A stretch of 59,302 bases of DNA, taken from assembly GCA_031460175.1 (NCBI GenBank), contig JAVKGW010000004.1, positions 1 to 59,302 of the forward strand, in the 5' to 3' direction. The notes below the pieces were generated by a model that was not told the DNA's origin, searched no databases, and was given only the letters and a program-made list of their open reading frames with translations. The translations under genes and the position numbers were made by a program. Source of the stretch: Armatimonadota bacterium. GTDB taxonomy: Bacteria; Sysuimicrobiota; Sysuimicrobiia; Sysuimicrobiales; Sysuimicrobiaceae. This document shows positions 8,632 to 17,505 of this stretch, one piece after another; within the stretch, counting starts at the first letter, position 1, and each line of letters opens with the position of its first letter.

Positions 8632-9791
8632 GCGGCTTCCTCCGCCCGTTCCCGGAACCGCTCGAAGGCGGCCACCAGTGCCTCCGAGGGCTCCGCGCCG
8701 TACCGGGCGCGGTGGAACAACCGGTAGAGCTCCAGGGGGCTCAGGTGCCGGCGCTCCGGGGTCGAGGGCGCGGGCTTTGCCTCCGGGAGCTCCACCCGCA
8801 CCGCCACCGCCTCCGGCAGGACCCGCCGCACCTTGGTCCCGATGTCGGGGTCCGGCGCGGCGAGCGGCACGGTGACCCGGATCCACCCCCTTCCCCGGAG
8901 ATCCGAAGCCCGGCGCTCCAATTCCTCCAGGGTGCACCGCACGTCCAGGAGCGGTTTCCCGCCCCGGTACGGGATTCTCTCCGTTCGCACGGGCCGGCCG
9001 GGAACCGCCTCCGGGATGAAGACGAAGGACTTCTCCTCGCCCGCCTCGTTGAAGTCCAGCTGCAGCACCGAGCCCGCGTACTCCGCGGGGGCGGGGGAAG
9101 CAGGGACCCGCTGGGGGCGGTGCACGTGGCCCAGGGCCACGTAGTGGGCCTGAGGGGGGAGGGCCTGAGGGGTCGCGGCCCAGGCCTCGCCCACGTGGAC
9201 CTCCCGTTCGGACCCCGAGAGCACCGCGCCTTCCACGAAGGTATGAGCCACGAGGAGGTTCACCGCGTCCGCCCGGAATCGCCTCCCCAGGTGATCCACC
9301 ATCCGCTGGAGGTGGTGGGCATACCGCTGGTGGGCCTCGGTGTCCGTCCCCGCGAGGTCCAGGGCCCGCACGAAGGCGCCGACCGGGGCAAAGGGGATGG
9401 CGGCCACCACCGCCCGCTCCCCGGACCGGGTTCCGAGCTCCAGCACCCCCCCTTCCTCGGCCCGAAGAGGCCTGCCCACGGCCCGGACGTTGACGAGCTC
9501 CGCCAGGGTTCCCCACGCCTGCAGCCGCACGGGACTGTCGTGGTTCCCCGCCACCACCACGGTCTGCACCCCGGCGGTCCCGATGCGTTTGAAGAACTCG
9601 AACACCACCCGCTCCGCCTCCGCGGGCGGGAGGGGGGAATCGAAGACGTCCCCGGACATGAGGAGCACATCCACCCGCTCCCGCTCGAGGAAGTCCGCGA
9701 GGTCCTCCAGGGCGGTGGCGAGCTCCGGGAGCCGGTTCACCTGCCGCCAGAGCCGGCCCGCGTGCCAGTCGCTGGTGTGGACGATGCGCAT
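8619..9791 (-). CDS. sbcD: exonuclease SbcD / Mre11-type nuclease
   Basis: 390 residues of calcineurin-like metallophosphoesterase followed by a capping domain. Metal-binding motifs appear in order: HTSDWHAG (D8, H10), LMSGDVFDS near 48, VVAGNHDSP near 80 and ALGHVHRPQ near 205. It is the nuclease subunit that pairs with SbcC. ATG 9791 is 2 bp from the herA stop and opens directly on the first metal motif, which fixes the start. Its end overlaps sbcC, so the two subunits are probably translationally coupled. Confidence 0.95.
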   Translation of the reverse strand: MRIVHTSDWHAGRLWRQVNRLPELATALEDLADFLERERVDVLLMSGDVFDSPLPPAEAERVVFEFFKRIGTAGVQTVVVAGNHDSPVRLQAWGTLAELVNVRAVGRPLRAEEGGVLELGTRSGERAVVAAIPFAPVGAFVRALDLAGTDTEAHQRYAHHLQRMVDHLGRRFRADAVNLLVAHTFVEGAVLSGSEREVHVGEAWAATPQALPPQAHYVALGHVHRPQRVPASPAPAEYAGSVLQLDFNEAGEEKSFVFIPEAVPGRPVRTERIPYRGGKPLLDVRCTLEELERRASDLRGRGWIRVTVPLAAPDPDIGTKVRRVLPEAVAVRVELPEAKPAPSTPERRHLSPLELYRLFHRARYGAEPSEALVAAFERFRERAEEAACGR

Positions 9792-9793
9792 GG

Positions 9794-11479
9794 CTAGAGG
9801 CGGGCGAAGGGATCCTCGTCCTCCGGCAGGGCGGCCTCGCTCCGCCGGGTGGCCCAGGCAGGGAAGGGGAAGCGCAGGAGCAAGGGGGTAGGGATGTCGG
9901 GCTGGGAGACGATCATGGTGCCGGGCTGCAAGAGCTGCGCCCGCAGCCGGGCGGTGCGCGTGAGCCATCCGTACTCTCCCCGCTCCGCCTCCGCGGGATC
10001 CAGCCGGCCCACCACCTTGAGGGCAGCATTCGCGAGGATCCGACGCTCCACCTCGCTCGCGGTCTGCTGACACCCGAACAGGGAAACCCCCAGGGATCGC
10101 CCCCGCTCCGCGATGTCCAGAAGCACGTCCCGGATGGGGCTGCTGCCCTCCCGGGGCGCGTACTTGTTGAGCTCGTCCAGGACCACGAACACGAGCGGCC
10201 GGGAAGTCCCCCGCCGCTCCTTTTCCTCCATCATGCGCTTGAGGAGCACCCCCACCACGAACATCTGGGCCTGGCCGGAGAGGGTGTGCAGGTCCACCAC
10301 GGTGACCTGCTGTGCCTGCCAGTCAATGCGCCATCCCACCGCGTCCAGGTCCCCCCGCACGAGGTGACCCATGCGATCCGCGGCGGCGTGGAGGCGCCGG
10401 CGGAAGGCGTCCAGGGTGCCGGGAGCCGCCTGAACCCAGCCCTCCACCAAAGCATTCAGGTGGTCCACGAACTCCCAGAAGGTGGTGATGCGGCGGCCAT
10501 CCACGGTGAGGCCGGGGTCTTCGGGATCGCCCTGCTCCGCCATGCGGCGGAGTTGGTTCTCCACCCGGGCCACCACGAAGGAGATCTGGGCCCGGGCATC
10601 CTCCGCCTCCGCAAAGCAGAACCGCAGCAGCCCTTCCCGACAGAACTCCCGGAGGGTCCAGAGGTACGGCCGGACACCGGTGCTCCGGCTTCCCACGTCC
10701 GGGACGGGAACCCGGGAGTGCCGTTTGGCGGGGGCGTAGAAGGCCACGCTGCGGAAGGGGCCCGCGGGCAGGCCCAGACGCGCGTATTCCGCCCGGGTTC
10801 CCTCATCCAGCCGGGCGTTGGGCTGATCCAGCCACAGGAGGTCTTCCCCCTTCACGTTGAAGACGAGGGCCTTCGCGTTGGTGGCGTCCGTGCCGAGGGC
10901 GCCGGAGTGGAAGAGGGCGTAGAGGAGGAAGGTGGCGTAGCTGGTCTTCGTGGCGACCCCCGAGACCCCGCTGATGGAGACGTGGGCTCCCCGGGTCCCG
11001 TCCAAGAACTCCAGGTTGGCGTAGACGGGTTCCCCGGTCCGGGTGAGGCCGATGGGGATCCTGCGGGCGAAAGTGTCGAAGTACAGGGCCCGCTGGAACT
11101 CCTCCCCCCGCACCACCCAGGCCCGGTCCCCGGGAGAGGGCGGGACGAACACCTCTGGGTCGATGCGGGTGACCTGCACGTGGGCCGCGTACGAGACGTC
11201 CGCGGGCAGGGTCCCGTCCGTGACCCGGAAGGCGTCGTTGTCGTAATAGGTGCCCTCGTAGCGCTTGCGGACCTGATCCACCACCCCGTAGAACCGCACC
11301 CGTTGCCCGTCGGGAAGCGCGGTCTCCGCCACCACGAGATCGTCCAGCTGCACCACTCCGCCTTCCTGCACGCCGAGCCAGAACTCCAAGGGGGTGGCGT
11401 CCAGGGTTCCCAGGACGACCCCGCCGCCCGGGGTTCCCACCTCAGGGGATTGGACGGACGGCCGAATCCTCGTCTCCAC
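9794..11479 (-). CDS. herA: HerA-like hexameric DNA translocase ATPase
   Basis: 561 residues. An N-terminal HAS-barrel-like beta domain (about 20-165) precedes a FtsK/HerA RecA-type ATPase. The P-loop reads GVSGVATKTS at 171-180, with Thr in place of the usual Gly before the Lys. Walker B is VFVVLDELNKYAP near 430-442, followed by an arginine-containing AERGRSLGVS at 457-466. HerA pumps DNA for NurA and, in archaea, works with Mre11-Rad50. The start overlaps the end of nurA by 38 nt. Assignment by domain order and neighbours is firm. Confidence 0.88.
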   Translation of the reverse strand: METRIRPSVQSPEVGTPGGGVVLGTLDATPLEFWLGVQEGGVVQLDDLVVAETALPDGQRVRFYGVVDQVRKRYEGTYYDNDAFRVTDGTLPADVSYAAHVQVTRIDPEVFVPPSPGDRAWVVRGEEFQRALYFDTFARRIPIGLTRTGEPVYANLEFLDGTRGAHVSISGVSGVATKTSYATFLLYALFHSGALGTDATNAKALVFNVKGEDLLWLDQPNARLDEGTRAEYARLGLPAGPFRSVAFYAPAKRHSRVPVPDVGSRSTGVRPYLWTLREFCREGLLRFCFAEAEDARAQISFVVARVENQLRRMAEQGDPEDPGLTVDGRRITTFWEFVDHLNALVEGWVQAAPGTLDAFRRRLHAAADRMGHLVRGDLDAVGWRIDWQAQQVTVVDLHTLSGQAQMFVVGVLLKRMMEEKERRGTSRPLVFVVLDELNKYAPREGSSPIRDVLLDIAERGRSLGVSLFGCQQTASEVERRILANAALKVVGRLDPAEAERGEYGWLTRTARLRAQLLQPGTMIVSQPDIPTPLLLRFPFPAWATRRSEAALPEDEDPFARL

Positions 11480-12452
11480 GGGAACGCACCTCCCGAACGA
11501 TGAGGGCTTGGATGTGCCGCCGGAGCAGGAGGCGATCCCCGAGCCGCCGGCGAAGCTGCGCCTCGAGGGCGCCGACGGGGGCCAGGTTCTGGGGGGCCCG
11601 CGGATCCGTGCCCCGGGACCGCACGAACCGCGGGAGGGCCCAGGCGGTGGCGTCCGCCAGGCGCCTTGCGGTCTCCAGCCCCACCGTCTCCGAGACCTCG
11701 AGCCGCACGATGCCGGAGAACGGGGGATCGCCCGCGGCCGGGGGGGTCAGCCGCAGGAACCACGAGTAGCGGGCAAACCGGCGGGCGCTGTGGAGACCGA
11801 AGAGGGGCGTGCGGGCGCCCGTGGGGAGATCGCGCAGGATCTGGAGGCTCTTCGGGGCGGTGAGGTAGAAGCGGGAGATGTGCTTGATGAAGCCCACCGC
11901 AGCCCCCCGCACGGGATCCGCGAAGGTGAGAGGGCCGTCCACCACCACCAGGGTGCGGTCCGCGTCCGCGAGCTCACGGGCGAGCCGCTCCTCCGCAAGC
12001 CGCATCTCCTCCTGCAGTTTCTGAAGGGGCGCTTCCGAATCCCGCTTCCCGATGCTCACCGGCCGGTAGACGGCCCCCGGCATCACGGGAACCGGTTCGT
12101 CCAAGGACTTCCCGCCCCCCACCACGAGGATCCGATCCACCAGCGAAGGGCCGAACTGGGCAACCCCGTCCCGCACGGAAACGCTCCCCGCGGCGAAGCT
12201 CCCGAAAGCCCCGTACGCCACCGGCTCCCCTTCCACCACCACCCGGGCATCGAGGCGCCGGACCCCATCCACGAAATAGATGCGGTCCGGAAGGAAGGGG
12301 TCCGTGGGGGATATGGGACGCCATGCCTCCTCCGGCAGCTCCACGTCCGGGAGCACGTCGGGTTTCTGCCCCTCCGGCTCCTCCTCCGCGGAGAGCTCCG
12401 GGCCGTAGTCCGCGTCCCACGGATCCAGGCGAATCCTCAGTCCCCCGAACAT
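11442..12452 (-). CDS. nurA: NurA-family 5'-3' nuclease
   Basis: 336 residues with the NurA/RNase H-like fold. The first acidic motif is IYFVDGVRRLDARVV near residue 60, and another acidic strand is LVVVDGPLTF near 175. NurA resects DNA ends when bound to the HerA hexamer. I choose ATG 12452 over a longer open frame because a promoter sits at 12499-12471, placing transcription start about 12 nt before this ATG. A GGGGG just upstream of the ATG is the probable ribosome site. It is the first gene of the five-gene operon. Confidence 0.85.
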   Translation of the reverse strand: MFGGLRIRLDPWDADYGPELSAEEEPEGQKPDVLPDVELPEEAWRPISPTDPFLPDRIYFVDGVRRLDARVVVEGEPVAYGAFGSFAAGSVSVRDGVAQFGPSLVDRILVVGGGKSLDEPVPVMPGAVYRPVSIGKRDSEAPLQKLQEEMRLAEERLARELADADRTLVVVDGPLTFADPVRGAAVGFIKHISRFYLTAPKSLQILRDLPTGARTPLFGLHSARRFARYSWFLRLTPPAAGDPPFSGIVRLEVSETVGLETARRLADATAWALPRFVRSRGTDPRAPQNLAPVGALEAQLRRRLGDRLLLRRHIQALIVREVRSRGDEDSAVRPIP

Positions 12453-12470
12453 CCGGCCCCCGTACACGGA

Positions 12471-12499
12471 ATTATGCCGAACCCGTGTTCGAATCGCAA
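12471..12499 (-). promoter_or_regulatory. sigma-A-type promoter of the nurA-herA-sbcD-sbcC operon
   Basis: The minus strand reads TTGCGA (12499-12494), a 17-bp spacer, then CATAAT (12476-12471). Predicted start is near 12464, giving a leader of only about a dozen bases before nurA. An A-rich run lies just upstream of the -35 and could act as an UP element. Confidence 0.65.
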
Positions 12500-12573
12500 G
12501 ATTTTTTTGCGGCCGCGGGTTCCACCTCACCGGTGTTCGGGCCGAGAGAGGAGGTCTCCTGCCGGTGGGCGGG

Positions 12574-13386
12574 TTAAAGGCGGCCGAGCAGGAGGCCCAG
12601 GGCCCCCACCGCGACCAACGTGACGGCGGCCAAGGCGTCGTGGGAGGTGTAGCGCAGTTGCCGCATGCGGGTGCGCCCTTCCCCGCCCCGGTAGCCCCGG
12701 GCTTCCATGGCGAGGGCGAGCTCCTCCGCCCGGCGGAAGGCGCCCACGAAAAGCGGAACCAGCACGGGCAGCAGGGCCCGGGCCCGCCGGAGGGGCCCTC
12801 CGGACTCGAAGTCCGCGCCCCGGCTCATCTGGGCCTTGATGATCTTCTCCGTCTCCTCCACGAGGGTGGGGATGAACCGGAGGGCGATGGTCATCATCAT
12901 GGCGAGCTCGTGCGCGGGAACTCCGATCCGCCGGAAGGGGTTCAGCAGGTGCTCCAGGGCGTCCGCGATGGCCACGGGGGAGGTGGTGTAGGTGAGTAGG
13001 GAAGTGCCCACGATGAGGAGGACCAGGCGTGCGGTAACGAACAGTCCCTGGAGAAGTCCCTCGCGGGTGGCCACGAGGGGGCCCATCCGGACCAGCACCG
13101 TCCCTCCCTCCGGGGTTCCGAAGAAGAGCTGCAGCAGGAGGGCGAGGAGGAGCAGGAAGAGAACCGGGCGCAGGCTCCGGAGCGCGAACCCGATGGGGAT
13201 GTGGGCGAGGGCGAAGGTGATCCCGAGAAACGCGGCGAACACCGCGAATCCCCCAAACCCCCGCACGAGGAACAGGATCACCATGAAGGCGGCGGTGGCC
13301 AGGATCTTGGTGCGGGGATCGAGCCGGTGCACGGGGGAGTCCCGGGGGATGTACTGACCGATGGAGAGGGAACGCAGGAGCTCCAC
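12574..13386 (-). CDS. ecfT: energy-coupling factor transporter transmembrane protein EcfT
   Basis: 270 residues with several hydrophobic helices (ILATAAFMVILFLV, FLLLLALLLQLFF, LVLLIVGTSLL). EcfT coupling motifs near the C-terminal half include KAQMSRGADFE and EELALAMEARGYRG, the two Ala-Arg-Gly-type helices that dock on the EcfA ATPases. It is the membrane scaffold of vitamin/metal ECF importers. The GTG at 13386 lies 3 bp after ecfA2. No substrate-binding S protein is in the window, so this is probably a shared group II module. Confidence 0.93.
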   Translation of the reverse strand: MELLRSLSIGQYIPRDSPVHRLDPRTKILATAAFMVILFLVRGFGGFAVFAAFLGITFALAHIPIGFALRSLRPVLFLLLLALLLQLFFGTPEGGTVLVRMGPLVATREGLLQGLFVTARLVLLIVGTSLLTYTTSPVAIADALEHLLNPFRRIGVPAHELAMMMTIALRFIPTLVEETEKIIKAQMSRGADFESGGPLRRARALLPVLVPLFVGAFRRAEELALAMEARGYRGGEGRTRMRQLRYTSHDALAAVTLVAVGALGLLLGRL

Positions 13387-13389
13387 AAA

Positions 13390-14256
13390 TCAGCTCCGAA
13401 GGGCTCGCACGATCTCCGCGCAGGCCTCCTCCACGGTGAGGCGGTCCGTGCGCACGGGCAGGCCCGCCGCCCGTAGGCGCAGGAGCACGTCCGTGACCCG
13501 GGGCACGTCCAGGCCGATTTCCCGCAGGCGTGCGGCTTCGCGGAAGGCTTCCCGCACGGGCGCGTCCAGGTACACCTGCCCATGGTGAAGCACCACCACC
13601 CGTTCGCATATGCGGGCCACCTCGTCCATGCGGTGGGAGATCAGGACCAGGGTGAGATCCGGGCGCTCCCCGCGGAGCCTCCGGACGAGCTCCCACAGGG
13701 CCCGGCGGCCCTGGGGATCCAGGCCCGCGGTGGGCTCGTCCAGGATGAGGACCTCCGGCCGCATGGCCAGGACCCCCGCGATGGCCACCCGCCGCATCTC
13801 GCCTCCGGAGAGGGAGAAGGGCGACCGATGCCTGAACTTCTCCGGCGCAAGGCCCACGAGGCTCAGGGCCTCCTCCACCCGCTCCGCCACCTCCTCGGGG
13901 CCCAGACCCAGGTTGCGGGGGCCGAAGGCCACATCCTCGAACACGGTCTCCTCGAAGAGCTGGTGCTCGGGATACTGGAACACGAGCCCGATGCGCTGCC
14001 GGATCCGTTTTCGGTCCACCCCGCGGCCGCCGAGTTCCACGCCCCCCACCCAGACCCGGCCGCCCGTGGGCCGCAACAGGCCCGCGAAGATCTGCACCAG
14101 GGTGGACTTACCCGAGCCCGTGGGCCCCAGGATGCCCACGGATTCCCCCCGGTAGATGGAGAGGGTCACGCCCCGCAAGGCCACGGAGGCAAGCGGCGTG
14201 CCCGCCAGGTAGACGTGGGTGAGATCCTGACACGCGAGGAGCGGACCGCCGTTCAC
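13390..14256 (-). CDS. ecfA2: energy-coupling factor transporter ATPase EcfA2
   Basis: 288 residues, ABC ATPase. Walker A is GPTGSGKSTL near 45, the Q-loop is GLVFQYPEHQLFEETVFEDV, the signature is FSLSGGEMRRVAIAG and Walker B is EVLILDEPTAGLDP with a following switch His (LISHRMDEV). The YPEHQLF Q-loop is typical of the EcfA' (EcfA2) subunit. GTG 14256 overlaps the ecfA1 stop (GTGA), which identifies the start inside a longer open frame. Confidence 0.93.
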   Translation of the reverse strand: MNGGPLLACQDLTHVYLAGTPLASVALRGVTLSIYRGESVGILGPTGSGKSTLVQIFAGLLRPTGGRVWVGGVELGGRGVDRKRIRQRIGLVFQYPEHQLFEETVFEDVAFGPRNLGLGPEEVAERVEEALSLVGLAPEKFRHRSPFSLSGGEMRRVAIAGVLAMRPEVLILDEPTAGLDPQGRRALWELVRRLRGERPDLTLVLISHRMDEVARICERVVVLHHGQVYLDAPVREAFREAARLREIGLDVPRVTDVLLRLRAAGLPVRTDRLTVEEACAEIVRALRS

Positions 14257-15113
14257 CGCACTCCCTCCCGGACCCGGAGGATCTCCCGACTCAGGGCCTC
14301 GGAGGTGAGGGGCAGGGAGGGAAACCGAACCCCGTGCCGGCGCAGACAGTGGGCGAGGGAGACGATCTCCGGGAGATCCAGGCCCAGGTCCCGCACCTGC
14401 TCGGGTCTGCTGAACACCTCTCCCGGAGGCCCGTCCATGGCGATCCGGCCCCGGGAGAGCACCACCACCCGCTCCGCGAGGGCGGCCTCGTCCATGTCGT
14501 GGGTGATGAGGAGGACGGTGATGCGTTCCTCCCGCAGGCGTTGCACGGTCTCCAACACCTCCCGGCGGCCCTGGGGGTCCAGCATGGTGGTGGCCTCGTC
14601 CAGGACCAGGACCTCTGGCCGCATGGCCAGGACCCCCGCGATGGCCACCCGCTGCTTCTGGCCTCCGGACAGGAGGTGCGGCTCCCGGTGGCGGTATTCC
14701 TCCATGCCCACCACCCTCAGCGCCCACTCCACCCGCCGCGCGATCTCCTCGGGGGGAAGCCCGAGGTTCTCGGGACCGAAGGCCACGTCCTCCTCCACCA
14801 CCGTGGCCACGATCTGGTTGTCGGGGTTCTGGAAGACCATGCCCACCCGCCGCCGGATCTCCCAGAGGTGACGGGGATCCCGGGTGTCCATCCCCGCCAC
14901 CCACACCTCCCCCTCCGTGGGCAGGAGGAGGGCGTTCAGCAGCCGGGCCAGGGTGGACTTCCCGGAGCCGTTCGCGCCCACCAGGGCCACGAACTCCCCG
15001 GACCGGATGGTGAGCTGCACATGGTCGAGGGCCCGGACCTCTTCGGGCGTTCCCTTCCGGTAGACGTAGGAGACGTCGCGCAGCTCGATGAGAACGTCCC
15101 CCGGGTCCGCCAC
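14253..15113 (-). CDS. ecfA1: energy-coupling factor transporter ATPase EcfA1
   Basis: 286 residues, ABC ATPase. Walker A is GANGSGKSTLARL, the Q-loop is MVFQNPDNQIVATVVEEDV, the signature is HLLSGGQKQRVAIAG, Walker B is EVLVLDEATTMLDP and the switch is LITHDMDEA. NPDNQ is characteristic of EcfA1. It heterodimerises with EcfA2 to power EcfT. GTG start, 6 bp after rplQ, so it is a tail gene of the ribosomal superoperon, as in Firmicutes. Confidence 0.93.
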   Translation of the reverse strand: MADPGDVLIELRDVSYVYRKGTPEEVRALDHVQLTIRSGEFVALVGANGSGKSTLARLLNALLLPTEGEVWVAGMDTRDPRHLWEIRRRVGMVFQNPDNQIVATVVEEDVAFGPENLGLPPEEIARRVEWALRVVGMEEYRHREPHLLSGGQKQRVAIAGVLAMRPEVLVLDEATTMLDPQGRREVLETVQRLREERITVLLITHDMDEAALAERVVVLSRGRIAMDGPPGEVFSRPEQVRDLGLDLPEIVSLAHCLRRHGVRFPSLPLTSEALSREILRVREGVR

Positions 15114-15119
15114 CGCAAG

Positions 15120-15476
15120 CTACTTCTCCAGCAGCTCCAGGTAGGCCATGGGCGCCGCATCCCCCCTGCGGGGCAGATCCTTGACGATGCGGGTATATCC
15201 GCCTCGCCCCCGCTCGTAGCGGGGAGCGATCTCCCGGAAGAGCTTGCGCAGGACCTCCTTGTCCTGGACGAGGCGGGCCGCCTGCCGCCGGCTGTGGAGG
15301 GTCCCTTCCTGGGCGAGGGCGATGAGCCGATCGGCGATCTTCTTCGCCTCCTTCGCCTTCGCCTCCGTGGTGTGGATGCGGCCGTGCCGGAAGAGGGCGG
15401 TCACGAGGGCCCGAAACAGGGCCAGCCGCTCCCCCGTGTCCCGACCCAGCTTGCGTCCCTTCACGCCCGTGCCCAT
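15120..15476 (-). CDS. rplQ: 50S ribosomal protein L17
   Basis: 118 residues. The family pattern is clear: RKLGRDTGERLALFRALVTA at the N-terminus, then GRIHTTEAKAKEAKKIADRL, and GGYTRIVKDLPRRGDAAPMA at the C-terminus. It lines the exit-tunnel side of the large subunit. It follows rpoA by 9 bp, the standard alpha-operon order. Confidence 0.96.
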   Translation of the reverse strand: MGTGVKGRKLGRDTGERLALFRALVTALFRHGRIHTTEAKAKEAKKIADRLIALAQEGTLHSRRQAARLVQDKEVLRKLFREIAPRYERGRGGYTRIVKDLPRRGDAAPMAYLELLEK

Positions 15477-15485
15477 GACCGCCTC

Positions 15486-16451
15486 CTACGCCCGGGCCTC
15501 CTCGCCCTTCTTGCGCAGGGACAGGCCCAGCTTCGCCAGTTTCTCCACAACCTCGTCCAGGGACTTCTTCCCGAAGTTCTTCACGCTCATGATCTCCTCT
15601 TCCGTGCGCTGGATGAGGTCCCCCACGGTGTGGATGTTGGCCCGCTTGAGGCAGTTGTAGGGCCGGACGGAGAGGTCCAGCTCCTCGATGGGCATGTTGA
15701 GGAGCTTCTGGAGCTCGGGATCCCGCACCGCGCCCTCCTGCACCGCTCCCTGCTCCGTCATGCCGCCGATGAGGCGGAAGTGGTCAATGAGGATGCGGGT
15801 GGCCTCCGTGATGGCCTCGTCGGGGCGCACGGCCCCGTTGGTCCAGACCTCCAACACCAGCCGCTCCATCTCCGCGCCGTGGGAGACCCGGGCATCCTCC
15901 ACCAGGAAGTTCGCCTTCTGCACGGGAGAGAAGACGGAGTCCACGGGGATGACGCCGATCACATGCTCGCTGCGACGGTGTTTCTCCGCGGGCACATAGC
16001 CCTTGCCCCGCTCCACCACCACCTCCATGGCCAGCCGGGCGTCCTTTCGGTCAATGGTGGCAATCACGAGGTCCGGGTTCAGGATCTCCACCTCCGCATC
16101 GGGTTGGAAGTCCCGGGCCGTCACCTCCCGCTTGCCGCGGGCCTCCAGACGCAACAGCTTCGGCTTGTCCGTGTGCAGCCGGATGGCCAGCTCCTTGAGG
16201 TTGAGGACGATCTGGGTGACGTCCTCCACCACTCCCGGAATGGTGCTGAACTCGTGCAGGACCCCCTCGATCTTGACGGACGTCACCGCGGCGCCCGGGA
16301 TGGAGCTCAGGAGGACCCGGCGGAGGGCGTTCCCCAGGGTGGTGCCGAACCCCCGCTCGAGAGGCTCCACCACCAGCCGGGCGTAGGTATCGGAGAGCTC
16401 CACGTACTCCACCCGCGGCTTGGTGAGTTCCCAAAGACCGAACACGCTCAC
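15486..16451 (-). CDS. rpoA: RNA polymerase alpha subunit
   Basis: 321 residues. The N-terminal assembly domain contains VVEPLERGFGTTLGNALRRV and LLSSIPGAAVTSVKIEGV, and the long linker begins near residue 235. The C-terminal HhH domain (SVRPYNCLKRANIHTVGDLI, MSVKNFGKKSLDEV) contacts UP elements and activators. The length is normal and all expected regions are present. It lies between rpsD and rplQ. Confidence 0.97.
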   Translation of the reverse strand: MSVFGLWELTKPRVEYVELSDTYARLVVEPLERGFGTTLGNALRRVLLSSIPGAAVTSVKIEGVLHEFSTIPGVVEDVTQIVLNLKELAIRLHTDKPKLLRLEARGKREVTARDFQPDAEVEILNPDLVIATIDRKDARLAMEVVVERGKGYVPAEKHRRSEHVIGVIPVDSVFSPVQKANFLVEDARVSHGAEMERLVLEVWTNGAVRPDEAITEATRILIDHFRLIGGMTEQGAVQEGAVRDPELQKLLNMPIEELDLSVRPYNCLKRANIHTVGDLIQRTEEEIMSVKNFGKKSLDEVVEKLAKLGLSLRKKGEEARA

Positions 16452-16464
16452 ACCACCACCTCCC

Positions 16465-17091
16465 CTATCGCGAGTAGAACTCGACCACCAGCTGCTCCTG
16501 AACCGGGACGTCGATCTCTTCCCGGCTGGGGAGCGCCAGGACCCGACCCGTGGCCGTCTCCGGATCGAACTCCAGCCAGGAGGGAGGGCGGGTGGAATGG
16601 GATTCCAGGAGCACCCGCGTGCGCTCGTTGCGCCGGCCCCGCTCCGTGAGCCCGACGGTCTGCCCGGGCCTGAGCTGGTAGGAGGGGATGGTGACCTTGC
16701 GGCCGTCCACCGCGATGTGGCCGTGGACGACCATCTGCCGGGCCTCCTTGCGGGAGCTCGCCAGCCCCAGGCGGTAGACCACGTTATCGAGACGCGTCTC
16801 CAACAGCTGCAGCAGCCGGGTGCCGGTCACGCCCTTGGCCTTCGCGGCCTCCTCGAAGTACCGCCGGAACTGCCGCTCGTAGATCCCGTAGATGCGGCGC
16901 AGCTTCTGCTTCTCACGCAGCCGAAGCCCGTACTCCGAGGCCTTCCGCCGCACGCTCCCCGCGTGCATCCCGGGCGGGTATGGCCGCTTGACGAGGGGGC
17001 ACTTGTCCGTATAGCACTTCTCGCCCTTGAGGTAGAGCTTCACGCCTTCCCGCCGGCACAGCCGGCACACCGAGCCCGTGTAGCGTCCCAT
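16465..17091 (-). CDS. rpsD: 30S ribosomal protein S4 (zinc-binding form)
   Basis: 208 residues. The N-terminus keeps a full four-cysteine zinc site ([10 protein letters not shown]... EKCYTDKCP), so this is the C+ form. The S4 RNA-binding domain includes [19 protein letters not shown] and [21 protein letters not shown]. It nucleates assembly of the 30S body and can repress its operon in some bacteria. It sits between rpsK and rpoA. Confidence 0.97.
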   Translation of the reverse strand: MGRYTGSVCRLCRREGVKLYLKGEKCYTDKCPLVKRPYPPGMHAGSVRRKASEYGLRLREKQKLRRIYGIYERQFRRYFEEAAKAKGVTGTRLLQLLETRLDNVVYRLGLASSRKEARQMVVHGHIAVDGRKVTIPSYQLRPGQTVGLTERGRRNERTRVLLESHSTRPPSWLEFDPETATGRVLALPSREEIDVPVQEQLVVEFYSR

Positions 17092-17109
17092 CCGTGCGAT
17101 CCTCCTTTC

Positions 17110-17496
17110 CTACACCCGCCGGCGCTTGGGAGGCCGGCACCCGTTGTGGGGGACCGGGGTCACGTCCTTGATGAGGCTGATGTCCAGCCCCGCGCTCTGC
17201 AGGGACCGGATGGCCGCCTCCCTGCCCGGTCCCGGTCCCTTCACGTACACCTCCACGGTCCGCACCCCGTGCTCCATGGCCTTCCGGGCCGCGGCCTCCG
17301 CGGCGAGCCCCGCGGCGTACGGGGTCCCCTTCCGGGACCCCTTGAACCCCTGGGTGCCCGCGCTCGCCCAGGCCAGCACGTTGCCGTGGGGATCCGTGAT
17401 GGTCACGATGGTGTTGTTGAAGGTGGACTGGATGTGGGCGTGCGCGAGCGGGACGTTCTTCCGCTCCCGACGCCGCCGGGTTCCCTTGCGCGCCAT
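17110..17496 (-). CDS. rpsK: 30S ribosomal protein S11
   Basis: 128 residues. Conserved segments are [40 protein letters not shown] and the C-terminal [18 protein letters not shown]. It binds the platform of the 30S subunit near the mRNA exit. The gene lies 9 bp from rpsM. Confidence 0.97.
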   Translation of the reverse strand: MARKGTRRRRERKNVPLAHAHIQSTFNNTIVTITDPHGNVLAWASAGTQGFKGSRKGTPYAAGLAAEAAARKAMEHGVRTVEVYVKGPGPGREAAIRSLQSAGLDISLIKDVTPVPHNGCRPPKRRRV

Positions 17497-17505
17497 ACTC
17501 CCTCC

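Noticed and set aside
8632-9516. N-terminal extension of SbcC
   Set aside because: The sbcC frame is open upstream, but that DNA encodes sbcD on the same strand in another frame, and the Rad50 N-terminus begins at MRPLKLLLEG.
12531-12573. intrinsic terminator after ecfT
   Set aside because: Only a 5-bp ACCGG/CCGGT pairing, and the A/T run nearby is on the wrong side; it fits the nurA promoter upstream element better.
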